Source of the DNA: Arthrobacter sp. 135MFCol5.1
GTDB taxonomy: Bacteria > Actinomycetota > Actinomycetes > Actinomycetales > Micrococcaceae
Length of the DNA stretch: 64,000 nt
Reading direction: 5' to 3'
NCBI RefSeq assembly: GCF_000374865.1
Contig: NZ_KB895453.1
Location: 310,001-374,000 of the forward strand
Shown: one piece after another, positions 1 through 7,775 of the stretch
How positions within the stretch are numbered: position 1 is the stretch's first letter
Layout: the number at the start of each line of letters is the position of its first letter
Notes under the pieces: model-generated
Databases searched by the model: none
What the model was told of the DNA's origin: nothing
What the model saw: the letters and a program-made list of their open reading frames with translations, nothing else
Program-made: the position numbers and the translations under genes

Positions 1-428
1 ATGGCTTCGTACAGCGGGCTGCGGGTTTCGCCGTGCTCGGTCAGGGTGTCCTCGGTGGAGATCATCACCAGGTAGCGGGACCGGAGTTCCCGCTGCAGGT
101 CAGGCCAGCCGCGGTAGCCCAGGTGTTGTGCCGTGCGGACCACGGAGGAGCTGTTCACGTCCGCGCGCTGGGCAATCTCGGCGATGTCCGCGTAGGAGGA
201 CAGCTGCGGGTTGCGGCGGATGACCTCCACCACGCGGCTCTGGGCCTTGGTCAGCGCAACGTCCGGCAGGGCATCACCAAGCCACGCGTGGGAGCTGATG
301 CCGGAGCCGTTGCCGTCAATGTCGGCGGCGCGCCCGGGTGCCGGCTCTGCTGCTGACACTGCTGCCGGCTGGGTTGCCTGCCCTGGTGCCTGCTCTTCTG
401 CCTGCTCTGTGGAAGCGCTGGGGTTCAC
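1..428 (-). CDS. RpiR/MurR-family transcriptional regulator (partial, runs off left edge)
   Basis: Only the N-terminal 142 residues lie in the window; the effector-binding SIS domain expected in this family would be beyond position 1. A disordered Ser/Ala/Gln-rich leader (about 55 residues) precedes an RpiR-type helix-turn-helix at residues 62-118, with AQSRVVEVIRRNP, an ADIAEIAQRADVNSSSVVR recognition region and LGYRGWPDLQREL. Such proteins repress or activate sugar or amino-sugar catabolism. The GTG at 428 is chosen because AGGACGG lies upstream at good spacing; an in-frame ATG at 476 would add 16 residues but overlaps a direct repeat that looks like an operator. The controlled genes are not visible. 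Confidence 0.75.
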   Translation of the reverse strand, partial: MNPSASTEQAEEQAPGQATQPAAVSAAEPAPGRAADIDGNGSGISSHAWLGDALPDVALTKAQSRVVEVIRRNPQLSSYADIAEIAQRADVNSSSVVRTAQHLGYRGWPDLQRELRSRYLVMISTEDTLTEHGETRSPLYEA

Positions 429-455
429 GCTGGTGCCCGTCCTGTAACGCAGATC

Positions 456-492
456 ACTCTGCAAGTTCAATTGCATCTAATGTACTCTGCAA
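456..492. promoter_or_regulatory. Direct repeat ACTCTGCAA x2, possible operator of the RpiR-type regulator
   Basis: The 9-mer ACTCTGCAA occurs at 456-464 and again at 484-492, a 28-bp period, just upstream of the regulator's GTG start in an AT-richer patch. Position and repetition suggest autoregulatory binding sites. This is inference from sequence only. Confidence 0.35.
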
Positions 493-534
493 TTTCGTTT
501 GCGAACAGTGTTTTGCGTTTCAGGGATGTAAAAC

Positions 535-993
535 CTAGCCTGCTGCGGCCCTTTCAACCGACAAGAGCCTCGCGTAGTTCAAGCACATGCTCGCGCCCTC
601 GTTGGCCGGAACCCTGTTCCCGTCCACGCTTACGTGGTCCCCGCGGGTCAAGACCGAGCCGTCCGGCAAAACCGCAGCCTCCCCGTCCAGGCTGGTGCCC
701 GCCGGAAAGATCAAGGTCCAGTCGGTGCCGTCCTTCCCGAGCAGGATGAGGCAGCCGGCGCCATCCCTGGACACCTGTCCCGCCACCGTGGCTTCCACCC
801 GCGGCCCTGACGGTGCACTCTCGACCGTGAGTGCCTTGGTGCCCCCATCCGAGACGAGCAGCTTGGTGGTGAGCTCCTGCTGGACCGCGGGAGCGGGACT
901 CGCGGCAGCCGGTTGCGCGGGATCCTGCGCTGAACAGGCCGCCAGCGCGAAAAGGGCTGCAACGGCCGTGCCGACGGTAATGGTGTGCTTCAT
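535..993 (-). CDS. Small secreted lipoprotein of unknown function
   Basis: 152 aa. The N-terminus MKHTITVGTAVAALFALAAC is a lipoprotein signal peptide with lipobox LAAC and lipidated Cys20, followed by an Ala/Pro-rich linker, so the mature protein should be anchored outside the membrane. The remaining ~110 residues have no motif I recognise; one isolated Cys lies in GAGCLILL and one in SMCLNYARLL, which could pair. The ATG at 993 has GGGGGAAC just upstream, so the longer ORF reading back to 1185 is not used. It is divergent from the HNH gene and its function is unknown. Confidence 0.75.
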   Translation of the reverse strand: MKHTITVGTAVAALFALAACSAQDPAQPAAASPAPAVQQELTTKLLVSDGGTKALTVESAPSGPRVEATVAGQVSRDGAGCLILLGKDGTDWTLIFPAGTSLDGEAAVLPDGSVLTRGDHVSVDGNRVPANEGASMCLNYARLLSVERAAAG

Positions 994-1077
994 TTCTGTT
1001 CCCCCTACAGAAAGCTGAAATCCCAGCCTACGGCCCGGAACCCGTACCCGCAGGCTCCCTTCAGCACCTTGGCGAGG

Positions 1078-1111
1078 CGTACGACGGCGGGTGGGCACCC
1101 GCCGTCGTACG
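1078..1111. repeat. Perfect 15-bp palindrome of the GACGACGGCGGG family
   Basis: Arms 1078-1092 and 1097-1111 (CGTACGACGGCGGGT and its complement) flank a GGGC loop. It lies between two divergently transcribed genes, so it is not an ordinary terminator. The same core recurs in hairpins at 4260-4299, 6000-6029, 20250-20291 and 50088-50125, which suggests a dispersed palindromic element. Confidence 0.7.
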
Positions 1112-1191
1112 TCTCCGTGCTGCGCGGCTGCTTTGGTACCTCGCGGGCTGTCTGTTCCAGCCGGGGTGCAGGTTGTTGGCGTCACCCCAAA

Positions 1192-2859
1192 ATGTCAGAC
1201 CCTGCTGCGAAGATTTTGGTTATGGAAGCCGGTGTGGTGGCAGGTGCGGGAGGCAGGGCGGCAATCGCCTCTGCGGTCGCCTCTGTGGCCGGGCTGGTCC
1301 ATGAATTGGAGCGGGTCGTGGCCGGAGGCAGCCCGGCTGGCGCAGGGCCCGATCCGTTGCGGGAGCTGTCCGAAGCCTCCCTTGAGGGACTGGAAGTGCT
1401 GGCCCGGATTGAGGCGGCAACAGCCGCGGCCAAGGTCCGGATGATCGCCCTCCACGCGGAGGCGGCAACCCTGTTGGAGGCACCCCCGGCCGGCGCTTAC
1501 AGGGAATCAGCCCAGGAAATGACAATGGTGGCGGAGATCGCCTGCGTACTCACCATCGGCGAACGCGCCGCATCGGCCCTGCTGGGGCAGGCCCATGCGC
1601 TGACCACCACGTTGCCGGCGGCTCTGGATGCGTTGCAGGCGGGCACGATTTCATGGCAGCACGCCCGCGCCGTGGTCGACGAAACCACAGGGCTCGATCC
1701 CGCACGTGCTGCGGCTTTGGTGGCCCACTTCTTCGACCCCGAGGATCCGAACCCTGCCCGCGGCGCCGCGCCCGGAGACCTGGTGCCGTCGCGCTTCCGG
1801 CGGAAGGTCCGGGCCTGGCGGGAGCGCACCTTTCCGGAGTCGCTGGAAGAGCGGCACGCAATTGGCGTGGCGGACCGGCGAATGGAATACCGGCCGGACG
1901 TGGACGGCATGGCGTGGCTTTCCCTGTACCTTCCCGGCGATACGGCCTGCGCGGTGTGGAATAAGGCGTCCGCTGTGGCCCGCGGGTTGCAGGGCCCTGG
2001 GGAGGGCCGCACCCTGACCCAGTTGCGTGCAGATGTCGCGGCCGCACTCCTGATGGGTGCCAGGGCTGGTGGCGCGGCTGTTGCCGGCTCGAACCCCGCG
2101 GCCGGCTCGAACCCCGGGGCTGCGGGAGACGCCTCGAACCGCGACGCCTCGAACCCCGGTGCCGCCGGCGACGTCGGCCACGATGCCGGCCGCTCGTTCG
2201 ATGCCGGCAACGGCCCCCATACCGAGGACGGCAACCCTTACGCCGTTGACCTGAGCAGGATTCCCACACCAAGAGCAGACGTCCTGGTCACAGTGCCCGT
2301 CTTTTCCCTTCTGGGTCTCACGGATGAACCGGCCGACCTGGACGGGTTTGGTCCCATTCCGGCGTCCATGGCTCGCAGGCTTGTGGCAGACGGGGCTGGT
2401 TCGTTCTACCGGGTGCTGGTGGACCCGCGGGACGGGGCGCCGCTGGAAATCGGACGCACCAGCTACCGGCTGCCGGAAAGCATGAAGCGGTGGATCCGGA
2501 TGCGTGACGGCAGGTGCACTTTCCCCGGCTGCAGCAACCACACCCAGGACAACGAAACAGACCACCTCACCGCCTGGCAACACGGTGGAACCACTGGAAT
2601 CAGCAACCTCGGGCAGCTGTGTCCCAAGCACCACCGCCTGAAACACAGCTCCACGTGGACGCCTACTCCGGCCACCATGAACGAGCCACCCGGATGGACT
2701 TCCCCTGCCGGCCGTCACTATCCGGCCGAACAACCTGACTGGCAGAAACCGCAATGGCCGCCCGGATTCCCGGCAGCCGAATGGATCGTTCCGCCGGGCT
2801 GCCCGCCGGGTGGGGCCAGCCCCTTCGAGGAAATCATCGTGGCGTACCTCGCCTCGTGA
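1192..2859 (+). CDS. DUF222 / 13E12-type HNH endonuclease-like protein
   Basis: About 555 aa. An Ala-rich helical DUF222 region (first ~330 residues) is followed by a C-terminal HNH domain with zinc-type Cys pairs: DGRCTFPGCSNHTQDNETDH, a SNLGQLCPKHHRLKH strand, and the DH, N and HH residues of the fold. The family is present in many copies in actinobacterial genomes; nuclease activity and role are largely unproven. A low-complexity linker near residues 300-345 repeats AGSNP/GAAGD/ASN units, reflecting a short degenerate DNA repeat around 2090-2180. The start is uncertain: ATG 1192 or ATG 1222, neither with a strong ribosome site. It is a single-gene unit with no partner. Confidence 0.8.
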   Translation: MSDPAAKILVMEAGVVAGAGGRAAIASAVASVAGLVHELERVVAGGSPAGAGPDPLRELSEASLEGLEVLARIEAATAAAKVRMIALHAEAATLLEAPPAGAYRESAQEMTMVAEIACVLTIGERAASALLGQAHALTTTLPAALDALQAGTISWQHARAVVDETTGLDPARAAALVAHFFDPEDPNPARGAAPGDLVPSRFRRKVRAWRERTFPESLEERHAIGVADRRMEYRPDVDGMAWLSLYLPGDTACAVWNKASAVARGLQGPGEGRTLTQLRADVAAALLMGARAGGAAVAGSNPAAGSNPGAAGDASNRDASNPGAAGDVGHDAGRSFDAGNGPHTEDGNPYAVDLSRIPTPRADVLVTVPVFSLLGLTDEPADLDGFGPIPASMARRLVADGAGSFYRVLVDPRDGAPLEIGRTSYRLPESMKRWIRMRDGRCTFPGCSNHTQDNETDHLTAWQHGGTTGISNLGQLCPKHHRLKHSSTWTPTPATMNEPPGWTSPAGRHYPAEQPDWQKPQWPPGFPAAEWIVPPGCPPGGASPFEEIIVAYLAS

Positions 2860-3208
2860 CGCCACGGCACAAAGTTAGAACTCTGCTGCGGCGAAACCGG
2901 CGTGCCAATGCAGTGAAGGCGGACGATGCAACGAAGGGGACGACGGCTGATGCGTGCCGGCCGTCGGGGGTCGTCGGGGCGGTGCCTGGCGGTGGTCTGT
3001 CCGGGTGTCCGCCGTCGTCCGGGCGTGTCGGTGTCCATCCTTGTGCGCGCCGTCATCCGTTCCGTGCCCAGCGATGTCCCAACCCGTTCATCCCTACGCA
3101 ACCACCACGTCCACCACCGTTCGTTCGGGCGGACAAGCCTTGGCAGGCACCCACTGCCCGGCGGCTCGCGATACGCAGGGCGGAAGGCCCACCGTCCAAG
3201 GAGTACCC
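2860..3208. other. Intergenic region, no gene seen
   Basis: About 350 bases between the HNH gene and the metallophosphoesterase. I see no plausible gene, no strong hairpin and no clear -35/-10 pair. The only notable feature is the ribosome site AAGGAG at 3198-3203 serving the next gene. Confidence 0.5.
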
Positions 3209-4249
3209 GTGTTCGTAAGATCCACCCTGGCCACGCTTGCCGTCCTCGCCACCCTCGCCGGAGCAGCCGCAGCTCCCGCTCAGGCTGCCGACAACACAAG
3301 CGACAGCAGCCAGGCCTTCACCTTCGGCGTCATCGGCGACATTCCCTATGGGGCGGCTGAGATCGCAAAGTTCCCGTCACACATCCAGGACCTCAACGCT
3401 GACAAGGACCTGAAGTTTGTAGCACACGTGGGCGATATCAAGAACGGCTCCTCCGTCTGCTCCAACGAGTACTTCTCCTACATCCGCTCCCAGTTCGACA
3501 CCTTCACCCACCCGCTGGTCTACACGCCGGGCGACAACGAATGGGTGGACTGCCACCGAACCAACAACGGCGCCTACAACCCGCTGGAGCGCTTGGACAA
3601 GATCAGGGAGGTGTTCTTCAACGAACCTGGCAAGACGCTCGGCGCCACCATGCCCGTCAAGAGCCAGGCGAACCTGGGGCTGCCCGAGGACGTCCGCTTC
3701 ACCAAGAACCGGGTGGCTTTCTCCGTTCTGAACGTCCAAGGCAGCAACAACTCACTGCTCCCGTGGACTGGGCTGGGCAAGACCGCTCCCACGCCGGAAC
3801 AGCTCGCCGAGGTGGAACACCGCACGGACGCCGTCCTGGCCCAGATCCACCAGACCTTCGCCGATGCCAAGCGCAGCAACGACCGGGCCGTGGTACTCAT
3901 GCAGCAGGCGGACATGTTCGATCCCGCGCTGCTCGCCGACGCCGCCGCCGACCCCAACACCGTGTCCGGCTTCCGGGAGATCGTGCAGGCGATCGTGGAC
4001 GAAACGAACCGCTTCGACGCCCCTGTCTACCTCGTCAACGGCGACAGCCACGTCTTCGCCCAGAACAAGCCCCTTGCCGCCGGCTCGCCCTGGCTGGATA
4101 TCTACGGTGCGCCGGCCGCGGACAACCTGCAGCGCATCACCGTGGACGGCGCCAATAACGCCGTCGACTACCTCCGCGTCACCGTGTCAGGCAACAACGC
4201 CAAAGGCGCAGACGTCCTGAGCTGGGAAAAGGTCCCGTACAGCGGGTAG
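3209..4249 (+). CDS. Secreted calcineurin-like metallophosphoesterase
   Basis: 346 aa beginning at GTG 3209, five bases after AAGGAG. A Sec signal peptide (VFVRSTLATLAVLATLAGAA, cut near AQA-AD) sends it out of the cell. Metallophosphoesterase signatures appear in order: FGVIGDIPYG (metal-binding Asp), VAHVGDIKNGS (GD), TPGDNEWVDCHR (GDNE) and a late VNGDSHVF, where the usual GHxH is reduced to GDSH. The substrate, a phosphomonoester or diester, cannot be read from sequence. It is followed by a bidirectional hairpin and a convergent GNAT gene. The much longer upstream reading frame lacks codon bias and is disregarded. Confidence 0.8.
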   Translation: MFVRSTLATLAVLATLAGAAAAPAQAADNTSDSSQAFTFGVIGDIPYGAAEIAKFPSHIQDLNADKDLKFVAHVGDIKNGSSVCSNEYFSYIRSQFDTFTHPLVYTPGDNEWVDCHRTNNGAYNPLERLDKIREVFFNEPGKTLGATMPVKSQANLGLPEDVRFTKNRVAFSVLNVQGSNNSLLPWTGLGKTAPTPEQLAEVEHRTDAVLAQIHQTFADAKRSNDRAVVLMQQADMFDPALLADAAADPNTVSGFREIVQAIVDETNRFDAPVYLVNGDSHVFAQNKPLAAGSPWLDIYGAPAADNLQRITVDGANNAVDYLRVTVSGNNAKGADVLSWEKVPYSG

Positions 4250-4259
4250 CACCACACTG

Positions 4260-4299
4260 AAGCGGACGACGGCGGGCGCCCACCCGCCGTCGTCCGCTT
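4260..4299. terminator. Bidirectional hairpin terminator between convergent genes
   Basis: Arms 4260-4276 and 4283-4299 pair over 17 bp (core AGCGGACGACGGCGGG) around a six-base loop, with a short T-run after the right arm. It lies between the stops at 4249 and 4325, so it can serve both strands. It is also a member of the GACGACGGCGGG palindrome family. Confidence 0.7.
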
Positions 4300-4324
4300 T
4301 CCCGTGTGCCGGAAACCGGCCGTC

Positions 4325-4798
4325 CTAGAGCCGGAGCTCCATGAACACGCTGTGGGGATCCAGCACATAGCCGGCGAATGGTGCGCACTCGGTGAATCCG
4401 TGGCGGGCATTGAGGCGTCGGGCCGGGGCGAAGTAGTCCTCGGTCCCGGTTTCCAGGTAGACGCGCTCCAGGTTCCGGGACCGCGCGTCGGCGAGGATGT
4501 GCCGAAGCATGAGGCTGGCGACGCCTCGTCCCCGAGCCGATGCGGTGGTGCGCATGGACTTGATCTCGCCCTTCCCGGCTGCGCCCGGCGTGGACTCTAG
4601 GAGCTTGAGCGCCCCGCACCCCAGCAGTGCACCCTGCTCGCGCGCGGTCCAGAGCGTGATGGATGGGGCGGAGAGCGCAGAGTGGTCCAGCGCGTGGACG
4701 CTTCCGGCCGGCGACGTGGCGTACATGTCGGCCAGGTGCTCGCTCAGGAGCCGGTGGACGTCGTCGCGCTCGGGGCTGTCCCGCTCTATGGAAACCAT
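4325..4798 (-). CDS. GNAT-family N-acetyltransferase
   Basis: 157 aa, a full single GNAT domain. The acetyl-CoA pyrophosphate-binding motif A is ARGRGVASLMLRHILADA, preceded by the core strand GEIKSMRTTA, and the C-terminal motif B region is LNARHGFTECAPFAGYVLDP. The layout resembles small YsnE-like acetyltransferases that modify small molecules; the acceptor is unknown. A bidirectional hairpin follows the gene. The start ATG 4798 has no strong ribosome site and may be leaderless. Confidence 0.8.
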   Translation of the reverse strand: MVSIERDSPERDDVHRLLSEHLADMYATSPAGSVHALDHSALSAPSITLWTAREQGALLGCGALKLLESTPGAAGKGEIKSMRTTASARGRGVASLMLRHILADARSRNLERVYLETGTEDYFAPARRLNARHGFTECAPFAGYVLDPHSVFMELRL

Positions 4799-4881
4799 TA
4801 CTTCAAAGGTACCGGTTGCCTGCGGCGCCGCGGTGTGCGACTATTCGGGGGATCGTGATCCGAACGCAGGAGGTGAGACCC

Positions 4882-4941
4882 ATGAATGCAGTATCCGCAA
4901 TGGGTGCTCCCTCGCAGTCCACGATCGCGCGGCTGAACTAG
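4882..4941 (+). CDS. 19-aa ORF with strong ribosome site, possible leader peptide
   Basis: ATG 4882 to TAG 4939-4941 encodes MNAVSAMGAPSQSTIARLN. Its ribosome site AGGAGGTGAG is the best in this part of the window, much stronger than that of the patatin gene starting 46 bases downstream. That asymmetry suggests the peptide is really translated, as a coupled upstream ORF or leader. There is no run of one amino acid that would mark classical attenuation. I do not recognise a family. Confidence 0.45.
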   Translation: MNAVSAMGAPSQSTIARLN

Positions 4942-4987
4942 CCGCCACCGGGAGCGCCGCACAGGCTATTCGCGAAAGGCGACTCCC

Positions 4988-5965
4988 ATGAATACAACAC
5001 CTTCCTCCCAACCACGCCCCTCCGACGGTCCACTTCCCGGCCGCGCACTGGTCCTCGGCGGGGGCGGATCAACAGGCAATGCCTGGCTGATTGGCGTCCT
5101 GGCCGGCCTCGCCGATGCCGGACTGGACCTCACCCGGGCCGACCGGGTCATCGGTACCTCCGCCGGATCCACGGCCGCAGCCCAAATCGCCGGGGCGCCC
5201 CCGGCTGAACTATATGCCGCCATCCTGGACGCGCCGCTGCCGCCACAACGCCGCCCTCCAGCCGGCCACGCCCCTGCCAGGCCGGTGTCCGACCACCTGG
5301 AGCGGACCGGCAGGATCATTGCCGCCGCCGAGGATGCGGCCGACATGCGCCGCCGGATGGGTGCGGTTGCCCTGGAAATGGCGGCTGCCCGGAACCCTTC
5401 AACGGCGACCGCTCCGGTGCAGGACAGTTCTCCCCAAGAGAGTTCAGCCCAGGGCGGTTCCCTCCGGGAGCAGTGGCGCGCAACAGTTGCAACGCGGCTC
5501 CCCACGCTCGAATGGCCGCAGCACGAGCTGCTGATGACCGCGGTTGATGCCCACAGTGGCGAACCGGTGGTGTTCCACCGGCACAGCGGCGTGGACCTGG
5601 TGGACGCCGTGGCCGCCAGCTGCGCCAGCGGCTTCGCGTACGGGATCGGGAACAGCAGCTATATCGACGGCGGCTACCGGCGCAACGAGAACGCCGACCT
5701 GGCGGCCGGGTGCGGGCGGGTGCTGGTCCTCTCGCCCTTCGGGGGCAGGACACGGATGCCGCTGGAGTGGAACATGCAGCTCGCAGCGCAGGCCGATGAG
5801 CTGCGGGCCGCCGGCAGCGTGGTGGAAACGGTCTTCCCGGACGCCGGCTCGGAACACCTGTTCGGTGCCAACGCCATGGACCTGCGGCTGCGCCCCGCAG
5901 CCGCCCAGGCTGGCTACACCCAAGGTAGGGCCCTTGCCGGGCGGCTTGCCGCCTTCTGGAGCTGA
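4988..5965 (+). CDS. Patatin-like phospholipase family protein
   Basis: 325 aa. The patatin fold is complete: glycine-rich oxyanion loop LVLGGGGSTGNAWLIGVL (residues ~22-39), nucleophile elbow GTSAG with Ser58, and catalytic Asp in YIDGGYRRNENADL. A Ser/Gln-rich stretch near residue 145 may be a flexible lid. There is no signal peptide, so a cytoplasmic or membrane-associated lipid acyl hydrolase is expected. Ribosome site AAAGGCG lies before ATG 4988. A 19-codon ORF just upstream may control its translation. A hairpin at 6000-6029 follows. Confidence 0.85.
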   Translation: MNTTPSSQPRPSDGPLPGRALVLGGGGSTGNAWLIGVLAGLADAGLDLTRADRVIGTSAGSTAAAQIAGAPPAELYAAILDAPLPPQRRPPAGHAPARPVSDHLERTGRIIAAAEDAADMRRRMGAVALEMAAARNPSTATAPVQDSSPQESSAQGGSLREQWRATVATRLPTLEWPQHELLMTAVDAHSGEPVVFHRHSGVDLVDAVAASCASGFAYGIGNSSYIDGGYRRNENADLAAGCGRVLVLSPFGGRTRMPLEWNMQLAAQADELRAAGSVVETVFPDAGSEHLFGANAMDLRLRPAAAQAGYTQGRALAGRLAAFWS

Positions 5966-5999
5966 CGCCGCCGGGGACGCGTTCGACCCCGGGTACGCC

Positions 6000-6029
6000 T
6001 TCGACGGCGGGTGGGCGCCCGGCGTCGAA
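6000..6029. terminator. Imperfect hairpin between convergent genes
   Basis: Arms 6000-6011 (TTCGACGGCGGG) and 6018-6029 pair over 12 bp with one mismatch. It lies between the patatin stop (5965) and the flavodoxin stop (6039), so a two-way terminator is likely. The sequence belongs to the recurrent GACGGCGGG palindrome family. Confidence 0.55.
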
Positions 6030-6038
6030 CGTGCCCCG

Positions 6039-6563
6039 CTACAGCGTGGCCAGGAAATCCTCCGCGAACCTCTTCACGCCGTCCCATTCGGTGTAGACGT
6101 AGTCCCGGGACGTATCGGTGTCCAGGGAGCCCTTGTCGCCGGCGATCTTCTTCATGATGAGGCGCTTGATGAACCCGTAGTGCGTGTACAGCAGGGCGCC
6201 CCCGAACAGCGCCACATGGGCCGGCCGCCAACCGGTTTGCTCCTCGAACTCCCGGACGTAGCTCTCGGCGTTTTCGGCATCCCCGTGCGCGGCCAGGCTG
6301 ACGGAGAACAGGGCGGATGGGAGCCGCTCCAGGGTTTCCCGGTTCTTCCGGACAAAGTCCTGGACGTACTCCTCGTGCTTGCCCATGTGCACCGATGCCC
6401 CCACCAGGACCGCGTCACACCCGGGCGGGATCGAGTCGCCTGCCTGCTTGATGTCCGCAACGCGGGCCTGGTGCCCATGCGCCTGGATGACGTCCCCAAT
6501 GAACTCGGCGATCCTGGCCGTCTGGCCCTCGGTGGTCCCGTACGGGATGTAGATGCTGCCCAT
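6039..6563 (-). CDS. Flavodoxin-domain protein, HemG-like protoporphyrinogen oxidase
   Basis: 174 aa. The N-terminus MGSIYIPYGTTEGQTARIAEFI is a flavodoxin FMN-phosphate loop (T/S-x-T-x-G-x-T type). Later segments VLVGASVHMGKHEEYV and VALFGGALLY are the other FMN-contacting loops, and the tail DTDTSRDYVYTEWDGVKRFA resembles HemG, the menaquinone-linked protoporphyrinogen IX oxidase of heme synthesis. Other heme genes are not nearby, so a general electron-transfer flavodoxin remains possible. ATG 6563 has AGGAGG at ideal spacing, hence the shorter start. Confidence 0.8.
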   Translation of the reverse strand: MGSIYIPYGTTEGQTARIAEFIGDVIQAHGHQARVADIKQAGDSIPPGCDAVLVGASVHMGKHEEYVQDFVRKNRETLERLPSALFSVSLAAHGDAENAESYVREFEEQTGWRPAHVALFGGALLYTHYGFIKRLIMKKIAGDKGSLDTDTSRDYVYTEWDGVKRFAEDFLATL

Positions 6564-6873
6564 CGTTGGCCTCCTGGCGGTGTCCGGATCGGGTCCTGTA
6601 TTACCTTGCCGAATTCCCGGTCCGTGGCGTAGGGCCCAACGTCCCGGAAGTTTTTGGCGCATGAGCCTTTGGCACTTCTCAGAGGGGATGACAAAAGGAG
6701 CGAAGAATGTCGGAGGCGGTCAAAATTATGAAGTCGCCATAACTGGCGAGGTCACGTCATTGGTCCCGATTCTGCCGCCAATCCAAGCCCCAGGCCGGGC
6801 AGGACGGCGGGACTGGCTAAAAAAGCAAAAGAGCGTATGGTGGCCGTTAACGCGAGAGAAGGGCGTGGTTCCG
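6564..6873. other. Intergenic region with reduced GC
   Basis: About 310 bases, noticeably more AT-rich than its surroundings from 6700 on. An open frame continuous with the following small gene runs back to 6661, with possible ATGs at 6661 and 6688, but its residues show no domain. It probably carries the promoter and leader of the small basic protein. Confidence 0.35.
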
Positions 6874-7005
6874 GTGTCTGGAAAATCAAAAGGCGGAGCG
6901 GCCAAAAAGGTCGGCAAGTCGATCCTTGAGAAACGTGCCGAAAAAAAGGCGAAAACCGAAAGCAGTGAGCTTCACGTTATAAAGCAGCGCAAGAACCACC
7001 GTTGA
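6874..7005 (+). CDS. Small very basic protein (43 aa)
   Basis: GTG 6874 preceded by AGAAGGG at ten bases. The peptide is Lys/Arg-rich with SGKSKGGAAKKVGKSILEKR and a KRAEKKAKT segment, predicted helical and highly positive, so nucleic-acid or ribosome association is plausible but unproven. Small Lys-rich proteins of this look are common as uncharacterised entries in Micrococcaceae (from memory). The frame stays open upstream to 6661, so a longer 115-aa version cannot be excluded. Confidence 0.5.
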   Translation: MSGKSKGGAAKKVGKSILEKRAEKKAKTESSELHVIKQRKNHR

Positions 7006-7062
7006 CCGGGCTGCCGGCCAGGACTCCTAGCCCGGCTGGCTGCCTGTAGGCCGCCAGGGACG

Positions 7063-7422
7063 CTACTCCGGACCCTTGTCGATGACGCAGAACCGGTTGC
7101 CGTCCGGATCCTCAAGCACCACGAAGTCCGGGTCCTCCGGGTACATATCCCAGTCCACGCGCTTGGCGCCGAGGGAGACCAGCCGCTCCACCTCCGCGGC
7201 CTGATCGTCCGCGTACAGGTCCAGATGGATCCGCGGGTAAGCCTGGACAGATGTTTCGCTGAGCATGAGGGACAGGTGGGCGCCGGGGCCCGACGACGGT
7301 TCGAGGGTCACCCAGGTGTCGTCACCAGGTTCCCGGGGGACATAGCCGAGGGCTTCATGCCAGAAGGTGGTAGCGGCGGCGACGTCGTTGACGCCGAGGA
7401 CGATGGTGCCGATGGTCAACAT
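7063..7422 (-). CDS. VOC-family (glyoxalase/bleomycin-resistance-like) protein
   Basis: 119 aa, one vicinal-oxygen-chelate domain of two beta-alpha-beta-beta-beta modules: MLTIGTIVLGVNDVAAATTFW at the start, ALGYVPREP, then PRIHLDLYADDQAAEVERLV and the typical ending DPDFVVLEDPDGNRFCVID. Potential metal ligands are His in RIHLDLY and Glu in VVLEDPDGN. The substrate is unknown; relatives include glyoxalases, dioxygenases and resistance proteins. It stands alone, divergent from the next gene 47 bases away. Confidence 0.8.
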   Translation of the reverse strand: MLTIGTIVLGVNDVAAATTFWHEALGYVPREPGDDTWVTLEPSSGPGAHLSLMLSETSVQAYPRIHLDLYADDQAAEVERLVSLGAKRVDWDMYPEDPDFVVLEDPDGNRFCVIDKGPE

Positions 7423-7469
7423 CCGCCCAGCCTAAACCGGCCGGGGCAGGTCCGGCTAGACTCGCCTGC

Positions 7470-7775
7470 ATGGGGGAAAACAACACATCCGGGGAAGAAC
7501 GACCATCCAAACGCGCCAAACTGCCCGCCGTCGTCGTGCCCTGCCTCGGTCTGGCGGCAGTGCTGGCCGGCTGCCTCGTCGCGTACCTTAATCGCGACTT
7601 CACGGGCTGGGTTGCCTACGCTCCCTTGAGCAACCAGCCTTTCAGCGCCAACGGGGCTGCGTTCATCACGCAAGGCACGCAGGCGGGCCTGGCTGTTGCC
7701 GGCGTGGGACTGCTGGTGCTCTCTTTCTGGGCAGGCATGGTTGCGGGCCGTCGGGCTGGCTCCGTCCGCCGCTAG
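7470..7775 (+). CDS. Small two-helix membrane protein
   Basis: 101 aa. A charged N-terminus is followed by a first membrane helix (AVVVPCLGLAAVLAGCLVAY), a ~35-residue outer loop with FTGWVAYAPLSNQPF, and a second helix (GLAVAGVGLLVLSFWAGMVA) ending in a basic tail. No catalytic motif is present. The last four bases overlap the convergent EAL gene stop. Function unknown. Confidence 0.7.
   Translation: MGENNTSGEERPSKRAKLPAVVVPCLGLAAVLAGCLVAYLNRDFTGWVAYAPLSNQPFSANGAAFITQGTQAGLAVAGVGLLVLSFWAGMVAGRRAGSVRR

Noticed and set aside
5984..6000. GTTCGACCCCGGGT resembling a tRNA T-arm
   Set aside because: No acceptor stem, anticodon arm or CCA; it is flanking sequence of the palindromic hairpin.
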